DNA from: Turritopsis dohrnii
Taxonomy: Eukaryota > Cnidaria > Hydrozoa > Anthoathecata > Oceaniidae
DNA: 64,000 bases
Assembly (NCBI GenBank): GCA_027922465.2
Contig: BQMF02000066.1
Coordinates: forward strand, 558,001-622,000
Reading direction: 5' to 3'
The position numbers and the translations under genes were made by a program. Shown piece after piece: positions 23,237 through 34,910 of the stretch (its first letter is position 1; each line of letters begins with the position of its first letter). The notes under the pieces were generated by a model. It did not search any database. It saw nothing but the letters and a program-made list of their open reading frames with translations, and was not told where the DNA came from.

Positions 23237-23400
23237 CCGTATTTCCTCTTTTTAGCGCCCCCCACTCTTTTAAGCGCCCCCCTCTAATAAGCGCCCCTGT
23301 TAATCCAAAAATAATTTTATAAGCGCCCCCCTCCAATAAGCGCCCTCCTAATTTTCGAAAAAATTTTATAAGCTCCCGGGCGCTTAATAGAGGAAATCGG
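23237..23400. mobile_element. TA-flanked MITE with CCGTATTTCCTC ends
   Basis: Left end TA-CCGTATTTCCTCTTTTTAG, right end TAATAGAGGAAATCGG-TA. The interior repeats AAGCGCCCCCCTC-like units, three to four times. Total about 164 bp, so nearly all of it can fold. TA flanks suggest a Tc1/mariner-type origin. Confidence 0.65.
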
Positions 23401-24191
23401 TACATTGAAGCATATTGAATCAAGATATTTACAACCACGTTGAATAGGAGAGAAATTTAACAAAGAGGTAGAAAAAGTCCATATTTTCTTTGGCTTACAT
23501 ACCAAAGATAATGAACTATCATAAGATCGAGAAAAAAGTGTGTTACCAGTTTTCTTGTGAGATAATCTCCACAAGAAAGCCAATCATTTTTTAATTTGTT
23601 TGAACGCTTTTTAATAAGAAACAGCTGCTCGTTCCCAGACCACTTCCCAATTGTTTTACTTTTACTGACATTAGCGTAGTGCAACTCTCAGTCCTCCATA
23701 TAATTGCTCATTATATTAAATGAAGACTAGGTGCTTCTTGCTGAAATAATTTGAATTATTCTATCCTAATTCTATTCTTTGTGGTAGCACTTCCATTTTG
23801 CAGTTTTATAGTGGAATTTTGATTAACAAAAAGTTCCTGCAAAAAGATTTGAAAATAACGGTACCATTAATCCTTAAAATATTGATGATTTTATGTATCA
23901 GTGTGGACACAATCCTCATAATGGGAGTTCACCATCAAAATATCCATTCATTGTTCTTGCCCATATGATTTCTGTAAATATTACCGGATTAATAAGGTTT
24001 TAATTGATCGTTATGGAAACGCAAGAGTGACATGGTTTTCTTTTAAAACGTTTACCGATGATTATTCTTTGCTTCTATATTTTTTATATGTATTTGAATT
24101 TGATACTTTCAAACAATGCGCATGTGATACGTAATGGTCGTCTTGTTATTCGCCACTTAGGAATTTGTCTTAATGTTCTGAACGGGATATA
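23401..24191. other. Spacer, no gene recognised
   Basis: AT-rich. Short overlapping ORFs at 23317-23684 (minus) have no family resemblance and partly translate the MITE. Confidence 0.4.
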
Positions 24192-24816
24192 CAGTGTGTT
24201 TCGTAATGTTGGAAATGGAAATTTTAAAGTTGTTTTTTTAAATGAATATATCGAATTTCAAAATAATTTTTGCATCAATGGAAAGCCATTTTCAAGCTCT
24301 TTCGGCTAGTATATTTTTGTGAAAAATGAAAAAGTGGTTTTCGAAAAAATAAGGAAAATGTCTTGGAAAAATGTAATTAAATTTTCAATGGTCGATTAAG
24401 ATGTGAATGAAAAGAAAAGATTTTTTGAAACAATGACAGCAATTTGGAAAACAATAAACAAATTTAAGCTGTGTGTTCACGAAAAACGTAAAACTTTTAT
24501 ATTTTAAAATATCAATTTGGGAGTCTCAGCGGAAACATAAAATTAATAAAAAATTTGAATGGATTCAGTGTTTTGAAACAATAAGCACGATGTAATCAAA
24601 CTACGTGTCAATCGACCATTAAAAATTTAATTACATTTTTTGATGACATTTTCCTTATTTTTTTCAAAACCCACTTTTTCATTTTTCACAAAAATGTACT
24701 AGCCGAAAGAGCTTGAAAATGGCTTTCCAATGATGTAAAAATTATATTGAAATTCGATATATTCATTTAAAAAAACAACTTTAAAATTTCCATTTCCAAC
24801 ATTACGAAACACACTG
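24192..24816. mobile_element. Palindromic MITE (TA-flanked, CAGTGTGTTTCG ends), intact copy
   Basis: Starts CAGTGTGTTTCGTAATGTTG after TA (24190-24191) and ends with the reverse complement before TA (24817-24818). The two halves are complementary over most of their length (about 250 bp per arm), giving a 625-bp foldback. TA duplication plus CAGTG ends point to Tc1/mariner. A second copy at 47787-52008 is split by insertions. The ORF overlapping its left part (24058-24309) is not a gene. Confidence 0.75.
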
Positions 24817-25527
24817 TAGATCCAAATATTAAATTAGAGAAAACAACATTCGAGGTCAGCTTTCTTCGGTCATCATGCGATGACTTACCTATAGTGCTGA
24901 CGTAACAGGGTCCTTTCCATCGCAAGTGGTTTTAGTGCGTCTTTGCTTTTAGACAGGGAAAAAAACCCGTCTAGGTAGCACTCAACCTAACCGGAAATTT
25001 TATTGATATAAGTTGGATGAAACTATTCAAAATTTTGAATTGGGCCTCTTTTCGAACATCCTCGTTTTCGAGAAATGATGAGATCGGCATTTTTAGGTCA
25101 GACGAAAACAAAAACGCTCAGATTTTGGATTTTATGGTCTCAATCGATAGATATTGATAAAAGAAGCAAAAAATAATAACAGACATGGGTCTGAAAATCA
25201 AAAGGTCACAAGTTGCGAGCCACGAAAGACTATGGTGATGACGTCATCAATTTCGATATTTAATCTTTCACTGTATCTCAATCATTTTTCACCCAGTTTA
25301 AATATTTTTGTACTCTAAACAGATCCGAATCAAATTTCCAACATTTCTATCATTAAATGGAAAGATAAAAATGACGTCACCACTCTTGACGTCATCGCTT
25401 TTTCCCAAACATCACAGTGTCATCATTTTTCACCTATTTTGCAAGTTATTGTACTCTAAATAAATCAGAATCAAATTTCTGAATTTTCCATCCAAAATTG
25501 AAGATTGAAAATTTTTTGCGACGGGGA
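24817..25527. other. Spacer with an imperfect tandem pair
   Basis: No gene. CAATCATTTTTCACCCAGTTT...TTGTACTCTAAA (25275-25385) recurs as a weaker copy at about 25430-25510. Confidence 0.4.
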
Positions 25528-25785
25528 AGATTGACAAGGAACTGTTGATCAAAGAATCGCTGACCGTGAAGAAACTTAAGCCAAATTTAAATGTTAATAT
25601 TGCTTCGTATCCACTAGAGCTTTTCTGAATAGATATCTTTTGTAGCTACGCCATTTATATAATTCTTTATATAACCTTGTTGATATAGACGTGAAAATTC
25701 ATTGTTAGTGAACATGGTATAAGACAAACACCGAAACGTTTAACATGAATAAAACGTTATTTTTTATTCTGACTTTTCTGATCAA
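25528..25785 (+). pseudogene. Penelope-like element 3' end (last codons plus 3' UTR)
   Basis: 25528-25629 encodes KELLIKESLTVKKLKPNLN and then SYPLELF and a stop. This is the usual C-terminal tail of GIY-YIG-bearing Penelope-like proteins (..LLIKE.L.IK...P.LN). A UTR follows with CACCGAAACGTTTAACATG, like the GTCGAAACATGTCC segment after the 36-kb copy. It is severely 5' truncated. Confidence 0.5.
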
Positions 25786-28135
25786 AATTGCAAAGACAAA
25801 AATGTCATCATTATCCGTGACGCCACGTGACGTTGTCATTCATTATGATTTTTCAGTATTCGGACGATAAGTGTAAATAAGTGATTATAATCTTTGAATT
25901 TTTGAGTTTAGATGCTGTGCTGACCTTATGCGTCTCTTGTTCTTCATCTCCTAGACCAGTTGTTACCATGACAAATCCAAATATTCGTTTAGCCTGAAAA
26001 TGTTGATTAGCTGCTTGAAATGATCATAGTTTGCCAAAACAACCTCATAACTGACCACATCGCATGTATAGATTAACATCACATCTCGAGGTTCGCTCGA
26101 TGTATTTACTTACTAGTTAAATAACACTTAAAAGTCAAAAAATCTATACTTGTCGCAATGAAAATATAATTTGGGTTATCAGCCCTTGAAATTCAGGTCG
26201 ACACTTGGGACAGTCGCCATCAAAACTGACCTACATGAGATTAATAGCGGCATTTGATTGCCGACCCTCAGAACAATAACAAAAATGAGGATTGTGAGAA
26301 AAATCTACTACCTATATGAATAGAATGCCCTAGCAATGGCGAATATTCAACAAGCAAGCAATAGTTATAGCAAACCTTATCAAAAGTATAATCATCATTC
26401 TGGTACTCGTTGGGTTCAGCGCAGAGTCCTGTTTATTTATGGTGTGTGAATCACACTACTTCGTTGTGAAGTTTTTGTCAAAGAGAATGATCTTTTGAAA
26501 TTCAATCAAAGAGACATGGATGAGAGGGGTTTTTTTGAAGAAAAGTCAAGAACAAAGCAAGATTCACATTTTGCATGCCTGAACTACAAAATAAACTGAC
26601 AATTTCTTCATTGACAAGAATGAGCACCAAGTACAAAATCTAAAATCACAGTACTACAATTTACCATTAATAATTGCTTTCACAAATCAGCATATTGTAG
26701 AGCCCTACAACAATTTGGCAGTAATCCTCTCGAAAATTCAGATTTTAATTTGTCAAGCCTTTCAAGCGTGATGTTAAAGAAATACGACATTATCTCTATT
26801 TGAGGAAAGAAAAGTTGCGACTGATCCGACTTTACCATCATACCAACTTCTATATCTGTTCTTGTCGGAGGTTTGCAGTCGCTCGTACCGAGAGATCGGT
26901 CGGTCATGTTGATATATTTATTGACCATTTTTGTCGACGATGCCCATGCATTTACAAAATGAAATATCCCACTTCCATCACATAAGACATGATGGAGACA
27001 CGTAACAACCAGAAATTAATTATCTGTCAAAACAATTATATGTGCCACAAAAAGGTAAGCATCTTTTTCAGGCGCCATCATGGAATATTCCAGTGGAAAA
27101 ATCTGAGATTCTGGCAATATATTCATATCATAATTAGAATTCTCTATATCAGCAAAGGAAAAATTGGCCTCAATCATTTGTCTCAAACGCTAAAGTGCCT
27201 GCCATTTCTGGATATTCTTGAAGAACAATGTTCAAGCCATTCATCTTCCTCGCTTCCTTTTTCATTTTTAAAAAGAAGACGAAGACGTTTGAAGACAGTA
27301 CTTGTCGAGATCACCTAACTTGACGACCTTGTATTCATTGCATGGACTTTTGACGATTTCCACAGACAACTGTTTAAATTTATATTGGTTTGAGAATTGT
27401 TTTGTTCTATCTCTATTTTTGAAAAGCTTTCCAGGATTAGTTTGTTCTATCACTGTTGGAAGACTGAACCTCGATACCCTCAAGATTAAATTTTTTGTTC
27501 AATTTTTTACTTTCGTTCTATCTGCATACTAGTTTCTGAATGTGTCTCCAAAATAAACCACACCAAAATGGTATCGATACAAAAGCAAAATCACACAACG
27601 CCACATGAACTTTGCAAGCTCTCCTTTAGTATATTCACGAGTGTCTGCTCTTAAAGCCTTGATAAGGAATAAAGTTTCAATAATATTGACAGCACCTTCC
27701 TTCCTTCCTAAAATGAAAACATGTATATCCAAGAGAACATCGACCTTTGGAAGCAGCAGAGCTATCATATCGATTTAGGCCATTAACCCTCACACCTCAC
27801 CAAAATATTAATAAACAAACCCCACAAAAAACTCTACAAAATTTAGTATATAACCCAGGATCACTCGAGATACTTGGTCACAGTTATGAGAATTCTTTGC
27901 CTTTGGGGTAGCGTACAAACGCAAATAAAGTGTCTTGAAAGCTGAATCTTTCCAACTTTTTATTTTTATGCCGCACTTACCTTGAAAAAAAGTATGTAAT
28001 TACTCAATCATGAACGATTTTTAGTTGGAATGTGGATCAAAATAGCCTAAGGTCTGACAGCCTGTGCGGTGTCAGTCTACAACTGCGACATTACACAAAG
28101 AATGACTGACAGACTCGAGGAAAGATATTCAAACA
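25786..28135. other. Region without a recognised gene
   Basis: Plus-strand ORFs here (26800-27532) show no family. The minus strand has longer coding-like stretches, listed separately. Confidence 0.35.
26680..27778 (-). pseudogene. Unrecognised coding-like remnant
   Basis: Three minus-strand stretches lie in order, in different frames: 27768-27529 (79 codons, with GELAKFMWRCVILLLYRYH), 27483-27268 (71 codons, with KQLSVEIVKSPCNEYKVV), and about 26990-26680 (open before its ATG, with NMTDRSLGTSDCKPPTRTDI and LERLDKLKSEFSRGLL). Composition looks protein-like, not random AT-rich, and the pieces could be exons or a frameshifted relic. I do not recognise the family. Splice sites were not resolved. 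Confidence 0.25.
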
Positions 28136-28270
28136 CCCCTTATTGATCTGACAATCTACACTGATGACAGTAAAACAGGATGGGGCATTACTGATGGCAT
28201 AAACCCATCTGGTGGATTCTGGAGAGCTATAGATGCACAAAAACACATCAGTGTACTCATGGACGTATAA
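28136..28270 (+). pseudogene. DIRS-type RNase H fragment
   Basis: Encodes LIDLTIYTDDSKTGWGIT, then GGFWRAIDAQKHISVL, ending at TAA 28268-28270. The pattern I.I.TDAS..GWG......GG.W......HIN.LEL is the RNase H start of DIRS/Ngaro YR retroelements. Only about 45 residues remain. The end of this piece lies in one arm of an inverted repeat (28247-28285 versus 28878-28925). Confidence 0.55.
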
Positions 28271-29447
28271 AAAGAGAAGGACTCACAACTAATACTAAAG
28301 CCTTTCATTTCTATTATCAAAATCTATTATGTCGGCATTTCTTTGATGTAATCCTCGCCTCGCATTTCACTGGATTTCGGTTCACATGGGTGGGTTTATA
28401 CGACGCTTTGCGCTTAATCCGATGTAGAAAACCAATGAATTGAGAGAAAATACGATTTGCTGATGCATCGGCATTATTCTTGAGTATCACAAAACTTTTA
28501 CCTAACCTTTTTTAAAAATCTTGGATTGGAATTAAGATAAATTTCTCGGAGTTAGGAAGCATTTTGTGTATATAATTATATCCAAAGATTCCGTACTTTG
28601 AAAGACGCCTCGGTGATGCCTGAGAATATACAGAAAGAAGAATGCTTTTTCATTCAATTCTGAAAATTTCATGTTTGAGACTGTAAGTCACAAGGAATCA
28701 CAGCTTAAAAACTGGCTTCAAAATAATCATAAAATCTTTAAATTCATTTCTGGTTGGTTGTCACGATCATGGAAGCCAATGGAAACATGTATTTTTAACA
28801 GCACTTGAGGGAGTTTCAAAACTGCTTTTGTGAAAATTTCAATAAACCGAGGCGAGGTTTGTTTGAATAGATTTATAAAAGTTGTAAGTCCTTCCCTTTT
28901 TATACGTCCATGGTGTACTTGAGTTGAAAGCTCATTGGTTTTGCTACTATATGCAGCAAGAAACATTACTAACATGTACAACCTCCACTCCAGGGTCTTT
29001 TGGATTTTCGATATACGGGATAGCGGCAAAGAAGACCCTGGCGAACGCTTCTGAATAAACGAATTCTATTGGCTGAAAATATTGCAACGACCGCAGTATT
29101 TTCGAGCAAAAAGAAGAAATCATTCCAGTTTACTGCTGAGGAAGAAAGGAAAATAAGACATGGAGTCTGAATTCACAAAACACTAAAATGGTGGTATTAT
29201 GTATTTACAATGAGAAAGGCTAACAACAAAATGTTCTTAAAATAATCAACAATTGAACAAGATAAATTTTCGCGCACCTTTGACTGATAAAATAACAGAA
29301 TAATGAATCACGACAGTCTTTTTTAGTTTCTCAGAACCTGTAGGCTAAAATGTAAGAGCATATTTAGAGATATGAGGTTGAGCATCTTCAAACATTTCTG
29401 GGGGGAGGGAACATGAATTTTTTTTATGACACGATTTTTGAATATTA
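28271..29447. other. Spacer with inverted repeat arm
   Basis: No gene. 28878-28925 is the reverse complement of 28247-28285 (shared CATGGACGTATAAAAAG). The minus ORF 28727-29029 is not recognised. Confidence 0.4.
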
Positions 29448-29802
29448 CAGTGGAATCTCTAATAGCGGCCACTTTGGGGGATCCAGCTTAGTGGCCGTTG
29501 CATTAGAAGTGACTGATGTATGGTTTTTATCAAAACGGCTGGTCAGGATGGGAGGAGCATAAGGACTGATTCATGATCAAAATAAACACAACATTATTGA
29601 GCAAGTCGTAATGTGACAAGATTCAAAGCACTTACTAAGTCACCATCACCTAATATTTCACAAAAGTTGTTCAAATCATCTACAATAGATAAGGCTGCTT
29701 GACTTGACTTTATTTTTGTAAATAATTATTGTAAATAAAGTAACAATTTTTTTAAATTTTCCATTCATTTGTTTGATTAAAGTTTGTTATTTTTACTGTT
29801 AA

Positions 29803-30495
29803 AGCTTGGTCTCCACTAGGCGCATAAGTGCGATAAGGGCGCTAATCTTATTGAGCATTTTCTAATCGCACTTTTTCGCCTAGTGGAGACACTATATAAA
29901 AATCGCTTTTCCGCACATGCTTTCTTCTTTAAAAAGTTCACGATGAGTGAGGAAAGTGAATTAGAAGATCTTGAAGATATACTGTTATATTTATACTTTC
30001 GAAAAAAAACTAAAAGCAAGAAACAAAGAAAACGAAAACATAAGTATTGGGTGAGAAAAATATACCAGCAACGACAAGAATTAGGATTCTACAATACTTT
30101 GTACATGGATTTACAAGCTGATGATAGGAAATATTTTCCGTAAGCTTTTCTTCTTGCAGTAAACTTAAAAACTTTTTCAAAGACATCTCTACCACAACAC
30201 AGCCAGTATAAGAAGAAAAACGTTTTCATTTGCACGTGGTTTTTTTCTTAAAATCTCTTGAAAAATCATTTGATGAATGATTAATCGTCGGCATCCTTTG
30301 ATAATTTTTCGCCAATATCAAAAAATTTTGTTCTGGGCGAAAAGCGCATAACAGCGAAAAACTACGCATAAGTACGCATAAGTGCACAAAAGTGCGATTA
30401 TGGAGTGTCTCCACTAGGCGCAAAAGTGCGATTAGAATATGCTCAATAAGATTAGCGCACTTTTTCGCACTTATGCGCCTAGTGGAGACCAAGCT
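29803..30495. mobile_element. PIF/Harbinger-derived non-autonomous element 1
   Basis: Long TIRs (about 80 bp, starting AGCTTGGTCTCCACTAGGCG) and a TAA duplication (29800-29802 and 30496-30498), as expected for PIF/Harbinger. Length 693 bp. It keeps a short N-terminal transposase remnant. Sister element at 32580-33271. Confidence 0.8.
29943..30143 (+). pseudogene. Harbinger transposase N-terminal remnant
   Basis: 66 residues from an ATG inside element 1. An acidic start (MSEESELEDLEDILLYLYF) is followed by a basic stretch, then KYWVRKIYQQRQELGFYNTL and a short tail. The pattern W(V/I)..I...R...G.F..L matches the residues just before the DDE nuclease of Harbinger transposases. A stop follows, so the catalytic domain is absent. 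An in-frame upstream ATG at 29883 lies within the TIR. Confidence 0.6.
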
Positions 30496-31913
30496 TAATA
30501 GAGGTAAAATTAGACACTAAAATTAGGCAATAGAAAGTGGCCGTTTGGCCGTTGATCAGAGGTGACCGACGTATGGGGGTTTTTATAAGAGTTTCACAAT
30601 TTCACTTTCTTTTCTGGCCGCTTATCAGGTGACCATTAATAAGGGTTCCAATGTATCCGCAAAAAAAGCTACAGAAATCACAAATATCTGTTGAAATATT
30701 ATTGGTTGATCACAGATTGACCTATATTTCCATTATTTAAATATCATGGAATAATTAGATTTATATAGCTAATTTCCATTCACTCAGATTCCTTATTAGA
30801 ATTTAGTGGCTTCAGTTGATAAATATAAATCACAACGTTTTTGAAGCAAAATAGTTCAATGTGTGGGTTTAAACAAAGCGTTGCAATCCAGAAATGTACA
30901 TACACTGACAATTTTAGTGGAGTCATTGCGACTCCTAAAAAGTAGTCATTTAACAATGATGACCTAAGAGAGTAAATCAGATGATACAGAGAGCATCTTA
31001 AGGGAGTCATTTTGCTTTTAAGGGGTGTCAATTTCAATTTCCTTAAAATGACCACCTTAAAGGGAATCAATTTGACTCCTTTAAGTGATCATAAGTGATG
31101 TAAGTTAAATGGTTCTTTAAGGGAGTCAAATTGATGCTCGTCGGAGAGTCAATTCGAAAAACAAAGCCACTGTTTCGCACGCTTCAAACAATTTCACGTA
31201 AGCAATTCTTTAAATGAGAGTCTCAGATGTCACATAACGGTATAAAAGATTTTACATCTTAAAATAAAAATAAAAATACGGTTATTAACTCTTAGGGGTA
31301 CTTTCTTTGCATTTTACTAAATAATTATTCTTTTGTATAGATATTTCCCTGTATAATCACAAAAATTGTAAACTTATTAAATACGACCGTACGACCGCAT
31401 TGATTAAAAACAAACATCTATAATTTATCAACTTCACTGGTTCACTGGTTTCATTGGTAACATATACATATTTCATATTAGGAGGTTTGTAGTTGTACTA
31501 TTCTTGGATTCTTTTCTTGACGAAATTGAATGTGTCCGTGTGACTGACAGTTTCTTACGTTTGCTTTCTTGTTCTTAAATAATCGGCTATTATTATTCTA
31601 TATGATAAGTTAGCATGCTTACTCCTTAGATTGCTTTTAAAGAACAACAAAACAACACTGATGATGGCCCACAAAACACGGTCGGCTATGCAGACAGTAA
31701 CTGAATATGTTATAAGTACGCTGTTTTTCCTTTATCAGCCATAGACTTCAAATGAAAGTATTTGGGGGAAAGCTAAATGATTTTGAATGATTAGCTACTA
31801 TATATTTTGGTTACTTGTGACGGCTTTAATTTTTACAGTATATTACTTTTTCTTTAGATTCTTATTATGAAATTTTCCTGTAAATTTGATTGCTCTTTTA
31901 CAGTCAATTACAA

Positions 31914-32051
31914 ATGGCTCGTGCGACATTTTGGAACTTTCATGCAATCCAGGGCAACTTCGCTATTCAATGCAATTCTTCTGGATGTGTTTTGAAATTC
32001 AAAAATCAAAAGAGCTGTGCAAAAACATCAAAGTTTAACAAGAAGACTTAG
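31914..32051 (+). pseudogene. Possible BED-like finger fragment
   Basis: A 45-codon frame begins MARATFWNFHAIQGNFAIQC and continues with FKNQKSCAKTSKFNKK to a stop. An aromatic start, Cys pair and T..SK..K spacing vaguely recall BED fingers of hAT transposases. Acceptor-like TTTTACAG lies just before. Weak evidence. Confidence 0.2.
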
Positions 32052-32122
32052 TTCAGAGAATGATACACTCGAAGTGACTTTTAGATATCAATGCAAGTGA
32101 CAATTAGCTTGTGGTGATAGCA

Positions 32123-32230
32123 GTGATGATGAAGATGATGATGATGATGATGGTGTAGCAAATGATGGTGTAGCAAATGATGGTGTAGCAAATGATGGTG
32201 TAGCAAATGATGATGATAGTGTAGCAAATG
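32123..32230 (+). repeat. Minisatellite with 15-bp unit
   Basis: (GAT)n runs into four copies of GATGGTGTAGCAAAT plus a diverged fifth. In frame this reads as acidic repeats followed by (DGVAN)4, continuing open to a TAG near 32308, so it may be a coding remnant. Confidence 0.8.
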
Positions 32231-32579
32231 TTTTAATTGAACTAAGAGAAATGCATGATATTACTCAAAGTGCAATTTTTTTATTTGTAATCAAATTATT
32301 ATTATAGTTTCATTTGTAAACGTCATTATTCGGCTGTATGTGACGTAATTTTTGAAAAGTTTTATCTTATTTAGTCTGCAATCCAAAATTCAATTTTTCT
32401 TTGTGTTTGTATTTTCACTATTTTCGAGACAGAATTGGTATTCCTTTTGAGTGAAATATTAATTAACACAAATTAGCGCCATGAAAAACTTTCTTCGTGG
32501 TTTTTCTTCATTCTTGGTATGGGGGAGACAATCGAATTATGTTATATAAAAAAGAAATATTGTATATCGTAGAAATTAA

Positions 32580-33271
32580 AGCTTAGTCCTCACCAAGCGC
32601 TAGGAATTACCGCGAAATTAATTTTAGCGTCTGTGCCAGAAAGTCTGGCGCGAAAAGATGATGTTTTTCGCGCTACCGTCCTAATTTACTATCGCGTTAT
32701 TATCTTAAAATTAAACCGTGTTTCCAAATTCTTCTACATTTTCATAATGAAATCGGACAGCGAAGACGAACTATTATTAGCTGCTGCGATAATTTTAAGA
32801 AGAAGACGAAGGATAAGAAGGATAACTAAAATGGATAGAAAACAAGAAATAAAACAAAATCAGTTTGAGTAAGGCCATTGTTTCAAGAAAGGGAAGTAAA
32901 AGGATAAATTGGTTCAAAGTATGAAAATGGCTGATAGATTCATGTTTTTTCAGTAAGTTTTTATTTCTGCTTGAATAATTGAATGAATAATTGTCTTCCT
33001 TGGTAGTTTCGAATGTGTTTTACGTAATATTTCTTTGAAAGTACCAAAAGATCATGAAAGATCAAAAATTATCTTTTGATATGCCGCTAGCGCGTTATAA
33101 TAACGCGTTGAAATATCAAAAATTTTTGATAATTTAGCGCGAAATTTTTGCGCGCTTATTTAAGGCGCTAGACAAGTATTTAGCGCGAAATCCATCCTCA
33201 CCAAATTATCGCTTTATTTTTTCGCACTAAGGATTTCGCGCTAATTCTTAGCGCCCGGTGAGGACTAAGCT
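32580..33271. mobile_element. PIF/Harbinger-derived non-autonomous element 2
   Basis: TIRs start AGCTTAGTCCTCACC and end GGTGAGGACTAAGCT, with a TAA duplication at 32577-32579 and 33272-33274. Length 692 bp, one base different from element 1 at 29803, with the shared start AGCTT(A/G)GTC but otherwise diverged arms full of GCGC/CGCG steps. Nested in the 30898-33673 element. Confidence 0.8.
32747..32872 (+). pseudogene. Harbinger transposase N-terminal remnant 2
   Basis: 41 residues: an acidic start MKSDSEDELLLAAAII, then RRRRRIRR and a short tail to a stop. The acidic-hydrophobic-basic layout and position match the remnant in element 1. The WV..I...R motif is already lost. Confidence 0.45.
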
Positions 33272-33673
33272 TAAAAAACACTCAAAAAATATTTGTTGTT
33301 GTGAAATATCCAAGTTTATAAGCTATTTGCGTTTTCATAAATGTTTTTGTATGTATGTATTCATAGTGTTTTATATGAAAAGATCAATACATGATTTCAA
33401 GTAAATGGTATTATTTTTTTAATTATCTTGAGATCACCATGAAATCCGGGGGCAAGATCAGCAAGATGACCAAGCGTTGAGAATATTATAATACTGGAAC
33501 GGGAGTTATTTAATATTAACACATTATGCCCAGAAGGTCGTCAGTTGATATCAGCGCAATGATGCTCTGAAGGGAGTCATAGCGGATTGAAGCTCTTAGG
33601 GTGATAAAAAAATGACTGAAATGACTCTCTTATAGTTCTCATATTGACTCTTGAAAAATTGTCAGTGTATGTG

Positions 33674-34099
33674 AAACAACAGCACAGGTATTGTTAACAT
33701 CAATAATATGATATGAAGAATCAAATCCATAGATATGGAAATATGGAACTGTTGCATGTTTTTTATATCTGCAGAAAGTTATTGCATTGATGCTTACTCG
33801 AGATAAAGTTTGCACATAAAGTCCGGTGTTTTCTGTTGCAGATTGGCCCAGGCAATCATGCTACTGTCAATTTGTGAACATGGCTACAAATAAGCAACTG
33901 GCGTTCAACCGCAGTCAGATATACTTATTCAGCCACAGCAGCCAGGGGACAATAACCCACTACAAAAGTTATGGTTACTGGAATTGGAAATTAATTGCAA
34001 GGTTTCAACACTTCTTCATCCGCAAAGGGAATTTTAGATTCAGTCTTCATTTCAATCACGAAAAAGTAAAATGACACTTATTGGATTCAATTTCAAGGA
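33674..34099. other. Spacer
   Basis: No recognised feature. The ORF 33826-34074 matches no known family. Confidence 0.35.
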
Positions 34100-34910
34100 T
34101 TGTGTTCCTTTCACAATATTCACATTGATAATGTCAACATCTATAATATCAGTTCACTTCTAAGTTCTCTTGTTAACAACAATCTTTCCATGAGCCTCAT
34201 CAGATCAGCCAAAAATTCTGTTGCACAATATATTTACATTCCTCCTTATGAACATCTTTCAGAACATCCCACTAATGAAAAAATATTTCAAAGGATTGCT
34301 CAATTTGAGGCCACCTTAAAACAAAAATATAATTTTATTTAGAATGCAAAACAAGTCTTTGATTTTTTCAGGAGTAGTCCTGGGAATGTCAAACTAGAAT
34401 GACAAACTTTTGACTTACAAAGTAGTCATATCACTTCTACTACTAGGAGGTCAACATATTTTAGCACTATTTTCTGGTTTGATGCAAACCATATGATTAT
34501 TAGCGATATCAATGATTCATTTGTACCTAACATGTATTTAAACACTCTAGAACGAGAAAGAAGTCAGATGCTTTTGAATATAGGGCTTATCAAGATAAAA
34601 AACTATGCATAATTGGCTAAGAATAAATGACGAGGAGGAATCGTAAAATCTAAGACTCTAATGTCAGTAAACTTCTCTTACAATTAAAAAAAAACCGTGC
34701 AGAAATGTCTCAATTGGTTCTACTTGACGTTGGAACAAAGGCCTATTTCAATTATGTAATATTTACAATTTCAGTCCTCAAAAAAATTTCAAAAGCCATC
34801 AATGTTGGCGCTAGCGTTGATGAGATCCTGAAGAAAGAATGTTGGACACATGAGAGCACTTTCCATTCCTTTTATGACAAGGATATTCAAACAATGATGA
34901 ATCAATGATT
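34100..34910 (+). pseudogene. Tyrosine recombinase relic (DIRS/Ngaro-like)
   Basis: Pieces in several frames keep the order of a YR protein. SLIRSAKNSV..YI and HPTNEKIFQRIAQFEATLK (34100-34342) resemble a core-binding part. Then TYKVVISLLLLGGQHI (about 34410-34460) matches L.YK..MLLLLL.GQR with the Arg lost. INVGASVDEILKKECW and STFHSFYDKDI (34790-34890) match the C-terminal ..G.....ILK...W....TF..FY motif with the catalytic Tyr. Several stops and shifts make it dead. It could belong with the DIRS RNase H scrap at 28.1 kb, but they are 6 kb apart. Confidence 0.55.

Larger units (their letters stand above)
29448..30653. mobile_element. TA-flanked MITE (CAGTGGAATCTC ends) containing a Harbinger element
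   Basis: The left end CAGTGGAATCTCTAATAGCG and the right end (reverse complement CATTGGAACCCTTATTAATG) are both next to TA. Without the 693-bp insert the element would be about 510 bp. The TIRs match the generic Tc1/mariner-like CAGTGGAACC type. It holds no ORF of its own. Confidence 0.65.
30898..33673. mobile_element. Element with ACATACACTGACAATTTT ends and GGGAGTCA subterminal repeats
   Basis: The left end ACATACACTGACAATTTT at 30898 and its reverse complement at about 33656-33673 frame 2.8 kb. Close to both ends lie many copies of GGGAGTCA/TGACTCC (30918-31150 and 33560-33655), as in subterminal arrays bound by a transposase. The interior has a possible finger-like frame (31914-32051), an Asp-rich repeat frame (32110-32308) and the nested Harbinger element 2. 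The superfamily is uncertain; hAT is possible but not shown. Confidence 0.5.
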
